From positions 1 to 64,000 of the forward strand of contig NZ_VIWX01000008.1 of the NCBI RefSeq assembly GCF_007829955.1: a stretch of 64,000 nt of DNA, read 5' to 3'. The position numbers and the translations under genes are program-made. The notes under the pieces are model-generated. The model was given only the letters and a program-made list of their open reading frames with translations. It was not told the origin of the DNA and did no database searches. Source of the DNA: Saccharopolyspora dendranthemae. GTDB lineage: Bacteria > Actinomycetota > Actinomycetes > Mycobacteriales > Pseudonocardiaceae. Below, piece after piece: positions 8,936-16,900 of this stretch; the stretch's first letter is position 1, and each line of letters starts with the position of its first letter.

Positions 8936-9433
8936 TCAGCGCACCCAGCCGGTGAAGCGCTGGCCGACCTTGCCGTGCGACCTGGCGCGCGGGCGGTCGC
9001 CGTCGAGCGCTGCCGCGGCGGCGCGCACCAGCCAGGCGTTGACCGACAGGTGCTGCGCGCCCGCGGCTTCCTCGACCCGGTTCTTGAGGTTCTCGGGCAG
9101 CCGCAGGTTGATCCGCGACATCGCGCCCTCGTCGGCCTCCGGCACCGGTGGCGCGGTGGTGCCGGTCCCGATGGTGTCGTCGTCGGTGGGGGCGGCCGGT
9201 GTCACGACGAAGCCGGGCTCGCCTCCGCGCAACCGCACCTCGACGGAGCCGGGGGCGAGATCGCTGGTGATCTCGTCGGCGGCCGCCGACAGGGCGTTGA
9301 GCAGCATCAGGCGGATCGCCGATTCCATCGGTGCGGTGAGGCGTTCGGCGAGTTCCCGGGCCTCGTCGCCACCGGTTTCGGCGGCCGCCGCCAGATCTCG
9401 GCGAAGGCTGTCGACGTACGTCGTGAGATCCAT
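8936..9433 (-). CDS. HicB/CopG-like ribbon-helix-helix DNA-binding protein
   Basis: A 165-residue protein. The N-terminus (MDLTTYVDSLRRDLAAAAE to about residue 65) is helical. The C-terminal half has a ribbon-helix-helix motif, SRINLRLPENLKNRVEEAAG followed by LSVNAWLVRAAAAAL, as in HicB/Arc-type antitoxins and transcription factors. No HicA-type toxin is adjacent, so it is probably an autoregulator of the DUF4097-P450 operon. ATG 9433 is used: the longer reading frame from 9469 runs through a likely promoter and operator with TGGCA repeats (9436-9460), and MDLTTYVDSL is the typical start in this family. Confidence 0.75.
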   Translation of the reverse strand: MDLTTYVDSLRRDLAAAAETGGDEARELAERLTAPMESAIRLMLLNALSAAADEITSDLAPGSVEVRLRGGEPGFVVTPAAPTDDDTIGTGTTAPPVPEADEGAMSRINLRLPENLKNRVEEAAGAQHLSVNAWLVRAAAAALDGDRPRARSHGKVGQRFTGWVR

Positions 9434-9435
9434 GA

Positions 9436-9460
9436 TGCCAGAATGGCACCACGGTGGCAC
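9436..9460. promoter_or_regulatory. TGCCA/TGGCA repeats upstream of the RHH gene, candidate autoregulatory site
   Basis: TGCCA-GAA-TGGCA forms a 5-bp inverted repeat, and TGGCAC recurs 11 bp further on, about one helical turn. This lies directly before the ATG of the minus-strand RHH gene and in the divergent gap facing the membrane protein/ribonuclease genes. RHH proteins typically bind short repeats spaced by one helical turn, so this is a plausible operator. No binding data exist. Confidence 0.4.
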
Positions 9461-9549
9461 ACCGCGCAACCGAATTTCCGCTCGGAGGTGCCGTGCCCGG
9501 GGGTCGGGGGTGCGCGCAGCGCCGTGGTGCCGCGCGTACGCTGCGCGTT

Positions 9550-9786
9550 GTGTTGGAGTTGCTGGTCGAGTGGTACGACGGCGTCGAGCTGTGGTTGGTG
9601 CAGCTCGTCTACCCCCTGCAGGTAGCCCTGGTCCTTGCAGTGCTGGTGCCGTTGTGCTGGGGAGTGGCGCGGGTCGTCGACCGCGCGGTGGACGGCGTCG
9701 AAGCCAGGTTCACCCGCGTGCGCGGCACCGGAACTCCCGTCGGTCACGACGACGGTGAAACCGGGCGGAGGAGAAGGACGGCGTGA
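9550..9786 (+). CDS. Small membrane protein preceding the ribonuclease
   Basis: A 78-residue protein with one clear hydrophobic helix, LVQLVYPLQVALVLAVLVPLC, around residues 14-35, followed by a basic, Arg-rich tail. GTG 9550 (VLELLVEWYDGVELW) is taken as the start because the upstream part of the frame is Arg/Gly-rich and lacks coding character. Its TGA overlaps the GTG of the ribonuclease gene (GTGA), so the two are probably co-translated. I do not recognise the family. A role in anchoring or exporting the nuclease is only a guess from position. Confidence 0.55.
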   Translation: MLELLVEWYDGVELWLVQLVYPLQVALVLAVLVPLCWGVARVVDRAVDGVEARFTRVRGTGTPVGHDDGETGRRRRTA

Positions 9787-10196
9787 GCTCGCGCAAGCGC
9801 ATTTCGTCGGCGTTGGTCGGGCTGGTCGCCCTGGTCGTGCTCGGGTGGTTCGGCAAGGACGTCGTCGCCGACTCGCCGAGCACCGAGGTTCCCGGTGCCG
9901 ATCAGTCCGGACTGCAGGTCCAGCAGCTGTCGAAGCTGCCGCCGGAGGCGGACAAGACCTACAAGCTCATCGTCAAGGGCGGGCCGTTCCCGTACTCGGG
10001 CAAGGACGGCTCGGTGTTCGGCAACCGCGAAGGCGAGCTTCCCAAGCAGAAGTCCGGTTACTACCACGAGTACACCGTGCCCACGCCCGGTTCGAAGGAC
10101 CGCGGGGCGCGACGACTGGTCACCGGGAACCAAAAAGAGGTGTACTACACCGGTGATCACTATGAGTCGTTCGTGGTTGTGGATACGGCGGGTTGA
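9783..10196 (+). CDS. Secreted guanyl-specific ribonuclease (RNase Sa/N1 family)
   Basis: A 137-residue protein with a positively charged N-terminus and a hydrophobic stretch (ISSALVGLVALVVLGWF, about 7-23) that acts as a signal peptide or anchor, followed by an RNase Sa-type domain. Family signatures are KGGPFPYSGKDGSVFGNRE, SGYYHEYTVPTPGSKDRG, RRLVTG and YYTGDHYESF. By analogy with RNase Sa the catalytic residues are Glu96, an Arg at 110/111 and His126. The enzyme cleaves RNA 3' to guanine. It is followed by a barstar-type inhibitor gene, as expected for a producer that must protect its cytoplasm. It has none of the cysteines that form the disulfide of classic RNase Sa. Confidence 0.9.
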   Translation: MSSRKRISSALVGLVALVVLGWFGKDVVADSPSTEVPGADQSGLQVQQLSKLPPEADKTYKLIVKGGPFPYSGKDGSVFGNREGELPKQKSGYYHEYTVPTPGSKDRGARRLVTGNQKEVYYTGDHYESFVVVDTAG

Positions 10197-10246
10197 GTGC
10201 CATGTTCGGAGCGAAACTGGCAAGCAGGTTGCGGAAGGAGCAGCCG

Positions 10247-10609
10247 GTGAGTGATCAGCCGAACGCGGAGCTCACGACGCGCGAAGCGGTCGAGACCGCC
10301 GAGGAACGAGGGGCGACGGCCCACGTCCTCGACGGGGTCGACCTGACCAGCAAGCGCTTGACGCTCGACGGCATCGCCGCGGTCCTGGACTTCCCCGAGT
10401 GGGCGGGCCGGAACCTGGATTCCCTCTTCGACTGCCTGACGGACCTCTCCTGGCTGTCCGAAGGAGAGCACGTCCTGATCTGGACCGGCTTTCAGGACCT
10501 CGCCGACCACGATCCCAAGGCGTTCAACGGCATCAACTCGGTCCTCCGGGACGCGGCGGAACGGCCCATGTGCGGCCGCCGCTTCACGGCAGTGCTGACC
10601 AGGTCCTGA
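10247..10609 (+). CDS. Barstar-family ribonuclease inhibitor
   Basis: A 120-residue barstar-fold protein. The segment AAVLDFPEWAGRNLDSLFDCLTDLSW matches the inhibitory helix of barstar, which inserts acidic residues into the active site of barnase/RNase Sa-type nucleases. GTG 10247 has AAGGAG at 10235-10240, six bases away, and is preferred over ATG 10202 or TTG 10193 in the same frame; those add an unrelated basic leader. It lies immediately downstream of the secreted ribonuclease, so the pair is very probably cognate: it protects the cytoplasm from unsecreted enzyme. Confidence 0.88.
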   Translation: MSDQPNAELTTREAVETAEERGATAHVLDGVDLTSKRLTLDGIAAVLDFPEWAGRNLDSLFDCLTDLSWLSEGEHVLIWTGFQDLADHDPKAFNGINSVLRDAAERPMCGRRFTAVLTRS

Positions 10610-10636
10610 TCAGTCGCTGTTAATACCGGGTGCTCC

Positions 10637-10663
10637 CGGTCGCCGTCGGATCGACGGCGACCG
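10637..10663. terminator. Bidirectional hairpin between convergent genes
   Basis: A perfect 12-bp stem, CGGTCGCCGTCG / CGACGGCGACCG, with a 3-base loop (GAT). It lies between the barstar gene and the convergent enoyl-CoA hydratase gene. There is no strong T tract, which is common for actinobacterial terminators. Confidence 0.65.
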
Positions 10664-10671
10664 AGCGGTCC

Positions 10672-11448
10672 TCACCTGAGCGCGTCCGGGACCCAGCCGG
10701 GCTTGCGCTTCTCGGCGAACGACGCGATGCCCTCCTGGCCTTCCGCGCCCGCGAAGTGCTTCGCCGACAGCTGCAGCATCTCGGCGAAGTCCTCACTCAT
10801 CGAGTCCGGACGCCGGCTGGTGAGCATGGCCTTGGTGGCGGCCAGGGCGTGCGGGCCGCCGAGCGCCAGCATGTCGGTGTAGCGCTTGATCTCCGCGTCG
10901 AGACCCTCGGCGGGCACGGCGGAGTTGAGCAGGCCGATCTCGGCGGCGCGGCGACCGTCGAAGGTCTCGCCGGTGAGGAACAGCTCGTGCGCCTGCCGGG
11001 CGTCGAGCCGGGGGAGCACGGTCACCGAGATCACCGCGGGCACCACGCCGATGCGGACCTCGGTGAAGGCGAAGGTCGCGGTCTCGGCGGCGACCGCGAT
11101 GTCGCAGGCCGCGACGAGCCCCACGCCGCCCGCTCGGGCGGGTCCGGCGACCTTGGCCACGACCGGCTTCGGGCTGGTCCAGATCTGCTCCAGCAGGGCG
11201 GGGAACTCGTTGACGCCCTGCTGATCGGAGTCCGCCGAGCGCGACTCCTTGAGATCCATTCCCGCGCAGAAGACCTTGCCGGTGTGGGCGAGGACGATCA
11301 CGCGCACGGCGTCGTCGTTCGTCGCCGCGTCCAGGTGCTCCTTGAGCTCCCGGCGGAGCTGGGCGGACAGGGCGTTGCGGTTGTGCGGCGAGTCCAGGGT
11401 GATCGTCCCGACCCCGTCGGCCACGTCGAAGTGCACGAGCTCATCCAT
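10672..11448 (-). CDS. Enoyl-CoA hydratase/isomerase family protein
   Basis: A 258-residue crotonase-fold protein of standard length. The oxyanion-hole segments are HTGKVFCAGMDLKES and AGPARAGGVGLVAACDIAVA, followed by TEVRIGVVPAVISV. The residue corresponding to the first catalytic Glu of true hydratases falls in PARAGGVG and is not Glu, so hydratase activity is not assured. ATG 11448 (MDELVHFDVADGVGTITL) is used because the frame upstream of it is low-complexity and Pro/Ser/Arg-rich. It stands alone on its strand with no pathway partner. It may act in fatty acid or branched-chain catabolism; the substrate is unknown. Confidence 0.85.
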   Translation of the reverse strand: MDELVHFDVADGVGTITLDSPHNRNALSAQLRRELKEHLDAATNDDAVRVIVLAHTGKVFCAGMDLKESRSADSDQQGVNEFPALLEQIWTSPKPVVAKVAGPARAGGVGLVAACDIAVAAETATFAFTEVRIGVVPAVISVTVLPRLDARQAHELFLTGETFDGRRAAEIGLLNSAVPAEGLDAEIKRYTDMLALGGPHALAATKAMLTSRRPDSMSEDFAEMLQLSAKHFAGAEGQEGIASFAEKRKPGWVPDALR

Positions 11449-11569
11449 GCCCGAGACGTTAACCAGCCCGCCACCCCGACGCCAGCACTCCACCCGCACC
11501 CGAACTCCGGCGGAAATCGGGGAGGTGGTGGCGAGTTGCTTCAGGTGCCGGAACGGAACTGCCCTGGAG

Positions 11570-13906
11570 TCAGGTCGGTGGGTAGCGGGTGTCCCAGGCG
11601 GGTGGGCGGGGGCCGAACTCCTGGGTGGCGTCGTGGGTGAGCTGGGCGATGACGTCGTGGAGTTCGAGTTCGGCGGTCCAGCGCTGCGGGATCTTGGCGG
11701 CGCCGGTGCCTGCCGCGGTGAGAGCGCCGGCGACCGCGGCCGTGGTCGCGCTGTTGCCGGAGTGGTTGGCCGCGATCCGCAGCGCGGCGTCGACATCGCC
11801 GTCGGCGGCCAGGGCCGCGTAGGTGCCGATGGCGAGAGCTTCGGCCGCCGATCCCGCCGTGCCCAGCTCGCGTTCGAGCTCTTCCGGGGCGAGTGGGGCG
11901 CCACCGGCCAGGTTCGCGGCGGCGGTGAGGCGCCGGGTGACCTCCTCGTGGCCCTGGTGCGGGGCGAGTTGCGCCAGCGCGCCGGTCACCGCGTCGGCCA
12001 GCGGTTCGCCGACGAGCAACCTCGACGTCAGGAAGCCGAGCGCTCCGGCGCTGAGCAGCGCGGTGGTATGGCCGTGGGTGAGGGCGGCGCTGCGCATCCC
12101 CAGCGCGAACACCTCCGACGGGTCGTCCGACCACAGCGCGGCCGGGACCGCGCGCATGATCGCGCTGCTTCCCGCGGAGTCGCTGACCGGGTGGTCCGGG
12201 CTGCCGATCGGCTGCTGGCCCTTGGCGAAGGCGATCAGCGTGCGCATCATGGTCCGGCCCGGGTTCCGGGTCTGGAACAGCGCGCGTTGCCGCACCAGCC
12301 AGCCGTCCGGTTCCGGGGCCTCGCGGAGGAAGACACCGGCCGCGCGCGGCCAGCTGAGGTGCTGGGTGTGCAGCCATCGCTGGTAGGCGTGCTGCAGGTG
12401 CCGGATCGGGTCGTCGGTGTCGCCCGCGCGGCGAGCGATGTTGGCCCGCAGCACGCCCTCCACCGAGAACAGCAGCAGTTGGGTGTCGCTGCCGAGCCTG
12501 CCCGACGGGTGCCCGGCAGGCACGTAGTCGGTGATGCCGTCGGCACCGTGACGTGCGCGGATCTCGTCCCAGTTGTCGGAGGCGACGGGCATCCCCAGCG
12601 CTTCGCCGACCGCGCAGCCCAGCACCGCGCCGAGGAACCTGTCCCGCGACGCGGCCAGGCGCGGCACCCCGGTCAGGCCGGTGCGGTAGTCCGTTGTGGA
12701 CGGTTCCTGCGCGGTGATGGCCGAATCATCCGGCGGGTAGCGGGTTTCCCACCCTGCGGACTCGTCGGGCTCGGGGCCGAACTCGGTCGCGGCGTCCCGT
12801 CCCAGGCGCTCGATCACGTCGAGAACGGGGAGTCGTTCCAGCATGTCCGCGGGGATCGCGGTGGGGCCGTGCAGCGCGCCGAGCAGCTGCCCGCACAGCA
12901 CGGCGGCGCTGGCGGCGTCCCCGTCGTGCTCGGACGCGGACGTGATCGCCGCGCGGAAGTCGTCCTCGCAGGCCAGCGACACGCGTGCGGCGACCGCGAG
13001 CGCGCCCAGCCCGCTGCGGCTCGTGCCCAGGTGCGCGGGGCCCGGCCGGAAGCCCGCCGGGCTGAGCAGGCCCAGCTTCAGCGCGTCGCCGAGCGCCGTG
13101 CGACCCGATTGCCACCCTGAGAGCCCTTGTCGCAGCGAGTTCTCCAGGTCGTTGCCGCGCAGCAGCCACAGCGTGGTGGTGCCCAGCACGCTGGCCGGGC
13201 TGTGACCCAGGGGATGTCCGTGGGTGAGCGCGGCGAGGTCGCCGCCGAGCGCGAACACCGTTCCGGGGTCGCCCGACCACAGCGCGGCCAGCGCGCCGAG
13301 CGGGACGGCGGTGGCCGTGTCCGCGGAGTTGATCGGATGCTGCCGGGTGCCCTGGTGGTGCCCGGAGACGAACGTCGCGACCGCGGTGAGCAGCGTCGGC
13401 TCGTCGCTGGAGGTGTCGTGCAGCCCCGGCTCCGCGACGAGGAAACCGCTCGGCCGGGGTGAGTCGCTGCCGCAGTCGCGCCACGGCACGCCCCGCGTGT
13501 GCAGCCAGCGCCGCAGTGCCGCCTGCGCGGCGGAGGTCGGCTCGCCGGAGCCGGTCGAGCGCAGCTGGGTGTGCGCGCGGATCAGGCCTTCCAGCACGAA
13601 GAGCAGAGCGCCGGTGCGCTGACCGACGCGGCCGAGCGCGGTGAACTCGCCGACCGCGCCGCCGAGCAGCATCCCCAGCACGCGGGCGGAGGCTCCCGGC
13701 AGTCCGCCGTCGCGGTCGGCGAGGCCGGTGTCCGGTGCCCCCGCGTCCACCGCGAGTCGTCGTTGCAGTTCCGCGGCCCACAGCGGGCGGGTCGCGGGGT
13801 GGCTCTCCCAGCGGCGCCAGACCGCCAGCAGCCGCCGCTCCACCGGGTCGCGCCGGCAGGCGGCCAGCAGTGCGCGTTCGTCCTCGTCCAGCCCGCGCCT
13901 GTCCAC
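11570..13906 (-). CDS. Protein with two degenerate ADP-ribosylglycohydrolase-like domains
   Basis: A 778-residue protein with two ADP-ribosylglycohydrolase (ARH/DraG, PF03747-like) domains, at about 70-385 and 425-775. Both end in the local signature W-x-x-RYP. Domain 1 has GGAVGEFTALG where enzymes have GDALG, and GQRTGALLF in place of TDDTQ, but keeps a D-G-D near the C-terminal metal site (SEHDGDAASAA). Domain 2 keeps GCAVGEALGMPV and one Asp (GSDTQLLLF), but its C-terminal site is NHSGNSATT, without aspartates. The di-Mg2+ centre needed for hydrolysis therefore looks incomplete in both. GTG 13906 lies 7 bp after the stop of the 1568-aa gene, so they form an operon. It is probably an ADP-ribose-binding or scaffold partner of the larger protein. 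Confidence 0.78.
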   Translation of the reverse strand: MDRRGLDEDERALLAACRRDPVERRLLAVWRRWESHPATRPLWAAELQRRLAVDAGAPDTGLADRDGGLPGASARVLGMLLGGAVGEFTALGRVGQRTGALLFVLEGLIRAHTQLRSTGSGEPTSAAQAALRRWLHTRGVPWRDCGSDSPRPSGFLVAEPGLHDTSSDEPTLLTAVATFVSGHHQGTRQHPINSADTATAVPLGALAALWSGDPGTVFALGGDLAALTHGHPLGHSPASVLGTTTLWLLRGNDLENSLRQGLSGWQSGRTALGDALKLGLLSPAGFRPGPAHLGTSRSGLGALAVAARVSLACEDDFRAAITSASEHDGDAASAAVLCGQLLGALHGPTAIPADMLERLPVLDVIERLGRDAATEFGPEPDESAGWETRYPPDDSAITAQEPSTTDYRTGLTGVPRLAASRDRFLGAVLGCAVGEALGMPVASDNWDEIRARHGADGITDYVPAGHPSGRLGSDTQLLLFSVEGVLRANIARRAGDTDDPIRHLQHAYQRWLHTQHLSWPRAAGVFLREAPEPDGWLVRQRALFQTRNPGRTMMRTLIAFAKGQQPIGSPDHPVSDSAGSSAIMRAVPAALWSDDPSEVFALGMRSAALTHGHTTALLSAGALGFLTSRLLVGEPLADAVTGALAQLAPHQGHEEVTRRLTAAANLAGGAPLAPEELERELGTAGSAAEALAIGTYAALAADGDVDAALRIAANHSGNSATTAAVAGALTAAGTGAAKIPQRWTAELELHDVIAQLTHDATQEFGPRPPAWDTRYPPT

Positions 13907-13912
13907 TGCGGG

Positions 13913-16900
13913 CTATCCGGCGCTGTTCGCGACGGGTTCGGGGGACTCGACCTCGGAGATGTCCACTTCGGACAGCAGGCGCTCCAGGACTTCCCGCAGC
14001 TCCAGCTGATCCACCCACTCCTCGGGCAACTCCTCGACGCCGCGCGCGGTGCCCATCAGCGCACCGCAGATCGCCGCGGTCGCGGCGCTGTTGCCCGCGT
14101 GCGTGGCAGCGAGCGACACCGCGTCGGACACCGAACCGGGGTGCGACAGCGCGGCCGCCACCGCGATCGCCAGCGCCTCCGGACCCTGCCAGCCGAGGCC
14201 GAGCGATTCCAGGACCGTCGGCGACACCGGGCCGCTGGTGGCGATCTCCACCGCCGCCCGCAACCCGCTCGCCGTGCTCTCGGCGCCTTCCATCCGGTCG
14301 AGCTCGACCAGCACCGCCTGCACGGCGTCGATCAGCGTCCGACCCGCGTCGAGGCCGGAGACCAGGCCCGCCAGCGCGGCCGCGGGCAGGTAGCCGTCCG
14401 GGTGTCCGTGGGTGAGCACGCCGATGCCGATTCCCAGCGCGATCGCCTCGGCCGGATCGGTGGACTCGAAACCGACCACCGCACCTCGGGCGGTCGCGGC
14501 GGCGTTGCGCGCGTCGTTCGGCGGGTTCCCGGGCGTCGGGTTCTCGCCGCGGTCGCCCCAGCGGGCCACCGCGGTCAGCGTCGCCTCGTCCGGGAACCGC
14601 TGCGCGCGCAGCGCTTCCACGTCGGTGAGCTTGCCGCCGCCATCCGGGGTGGGCCTGCCGCCCTGGGTGCGGACCCAGTCCCGCAGCGAAGCGCGCACCA
14701 GCGATGGCCGGTCCGGGTTCTCCCCGTTCAGCCCGGCCAGCACGAACGCGGCCTGCTGCGTGTAGGCGGTGGCGGCACCGAAGCGGCCGAACAGCTCCGC
14801 GTGCTCGCGCACCCCGTCGGGGTTCTCGCGCAGCGTGGTGAGCAGATCGCTGAACATCCAGGGGGCACCCAGCGCGTCACCCGCGGCGGTGCCGAGGACG
14901 CAACCGGCGAGCCGGTCGCGGCGGCTGGGCCGGACCTGCTCTTCCTCTTCCTCGTCGACGCCCTCGGCGTCGACCTCGTCCTCGATCTCGGCGTCCTCCG
15001 CGCCGGCCTCGCCGACGAGCTGGGCGGCGCGCTCTTCGCCGAACGCCTCCACCAGGAGCTTGTGCAGCCCCTGGGTGAGATCGGCGTTGTTGTTGGCGTC
15101 GTCGTTGTCGCGGAACTTCCGCCACGCCAGCAGCAGCCGCAGCTCTTCGTCGGACAACCCGTCGTCGTCGGAGACGTCCTTGCCCGCAGCTCCTTCGGCT
15201 GCCGCCGACTCGGTCTCCTCAGGCTCGGCGGGAGTCTCGGCGGTCTCCTCGACGACGACCGCCTCGGCGATCGCGGTCTCCTCCGGTTCGGACTCGACCG
15301 GTTCGGGCTCGACCGGTTCCGGCTCCTCCTCGGCCGCCGCGACGTCGTCGCGCTCCTCCTCGGCGGGCTGCTCCTGGGCGACCGGGTAGCGCGCGGCCCA
15401 CAGCTGCCCCGACGGCGGGTTGGGGCCGAACTCCAGGTCCGCGTCCGCGGCCAGGAACTCCAGCGTCTCGTGCAGCTCCAGCTTGTCCTGCCAGTGCTGC
15501 GGGATGGCGGAGGCGGTGTGCGCTGCTCCCATGATGCCGCCGCAGATCGACGCGGTGGAGTCGCTGGCGCCGGAGTGGTTGGCGGCCAGCACCAACGCCT
15601 CCGGGAACGACTCGGGGTGGGTCAGCGCCGCGCACACCGCGATCGCCAGCACCTGGGCGCCGGAGTGCGCGGTGCCGAAAGCCTCCTCGATCTGCTCCGG
15701 CGTCGGCGTGCCGGTCGCCGCGAGCTCGACCGCCTTGCGCAGCGCGGTGATCGTCTCCTCGTGACCGTCCCATTCGGACAGTTCGAGGAGCGTGCGGTCC
15801 ACCGCCTGCGGCAGCGAGCGGTCGGCGAGCAGCTGGTGCACCAGCAGCGCCAGCGCGCCGGCCGGCAGGTAGGCGCTGGCGTGGCCGTGGGTGAGCAGCG
15901 CGGTGCGCGTCCCGGTGCGGAACGTCTCGGCCGGGTCGTCCGTCCACAGCGCGGTCGGTGCCGCGCGCATCACCGCGCCCCAGTCGGCCGCGTCGTTCGG
16001 TGGCTTCTCCAGGGAACCCCGCTCGTGGCCGCCCGCGTAGGCGCGCAGCGCCTGCATGGTCGTCATGCCCCGGACCCGGCGGTCGAACAGCTCGCGCTGG
16101 TCGATCAGCCAGCCGTCCGGCTCGTCCGGGCTGCCACCGGTCTCGGACCACTCGACGCCCTGGGTGTGCAACCAGCGCTGGTAGGCCTGCTGCACGTGGA
16201 TCCCCGGGTCGGCGGAACCGGACGCGCGGCGCGCGGTGGAGGCGCGGATGAGTCCTTCGGTGGTGAACGCGGTCAGCTGGGTCTCGTCGCTGATCGACCC
16301 GGCCGGGCGGTGCCCGTCGACGTAGTCGATGAGCCCGGAATCGCCGTACTTCGCCCGGATCTCGGCCAGCGAGTCGGCTTCGATCGGGAATCCGAGCGCG
16401 TCGCCTGCGGCGGCGCCCAGCAGCATTCCGAGGATCCGCTGGGTGCGCCGGTCCTCCGGCGACGCCGGCGGGGGCGGCGCGGTCGACTCGGGCGGGGAGA
16501 CCACCGACTCGACCTGCGGGGCCGCCACCTCGGGTTCGGCGACCTCCTCCGGTTCCGGTGCCTCCTCGGCTTCGTCGGCCGGCTTCGGCTCCTCGGTCTC
16601 CGCGCGCGGCAACGACGAACCGAAGTCCAGGTCGGAGACGTCGCCGGACGCCGGGTAGCGCTTCGCCCACGCGTCACCGGCCGGTGGGGTTCCGCCGAAC
16701 TCCACCAGACCGTCCTTGGCCAGCGATTCGACGATCTCGCGCTGCCGCAGGTCGCGCAGCCACACGCCGGGCAGCGCCGCGGCGCCGTCCCGGGCACCGA
16801 CCAGGTTGCCGCAGATCGCTGCGGTCGAGTCGCTGTCGCCGGAGTGGTTGACCGCGATCATCAGCGCGTCGGCGATGGAGTCGGTGCTCAGCGCCGCGCA

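Noticed and set aside
9454..9549. Longer N-terminus for the small membrane protein
   Set aside because: The extension starts in the probable operator and is basic and non-conserved in style; GTG 9550 gives a compact membrane protein.
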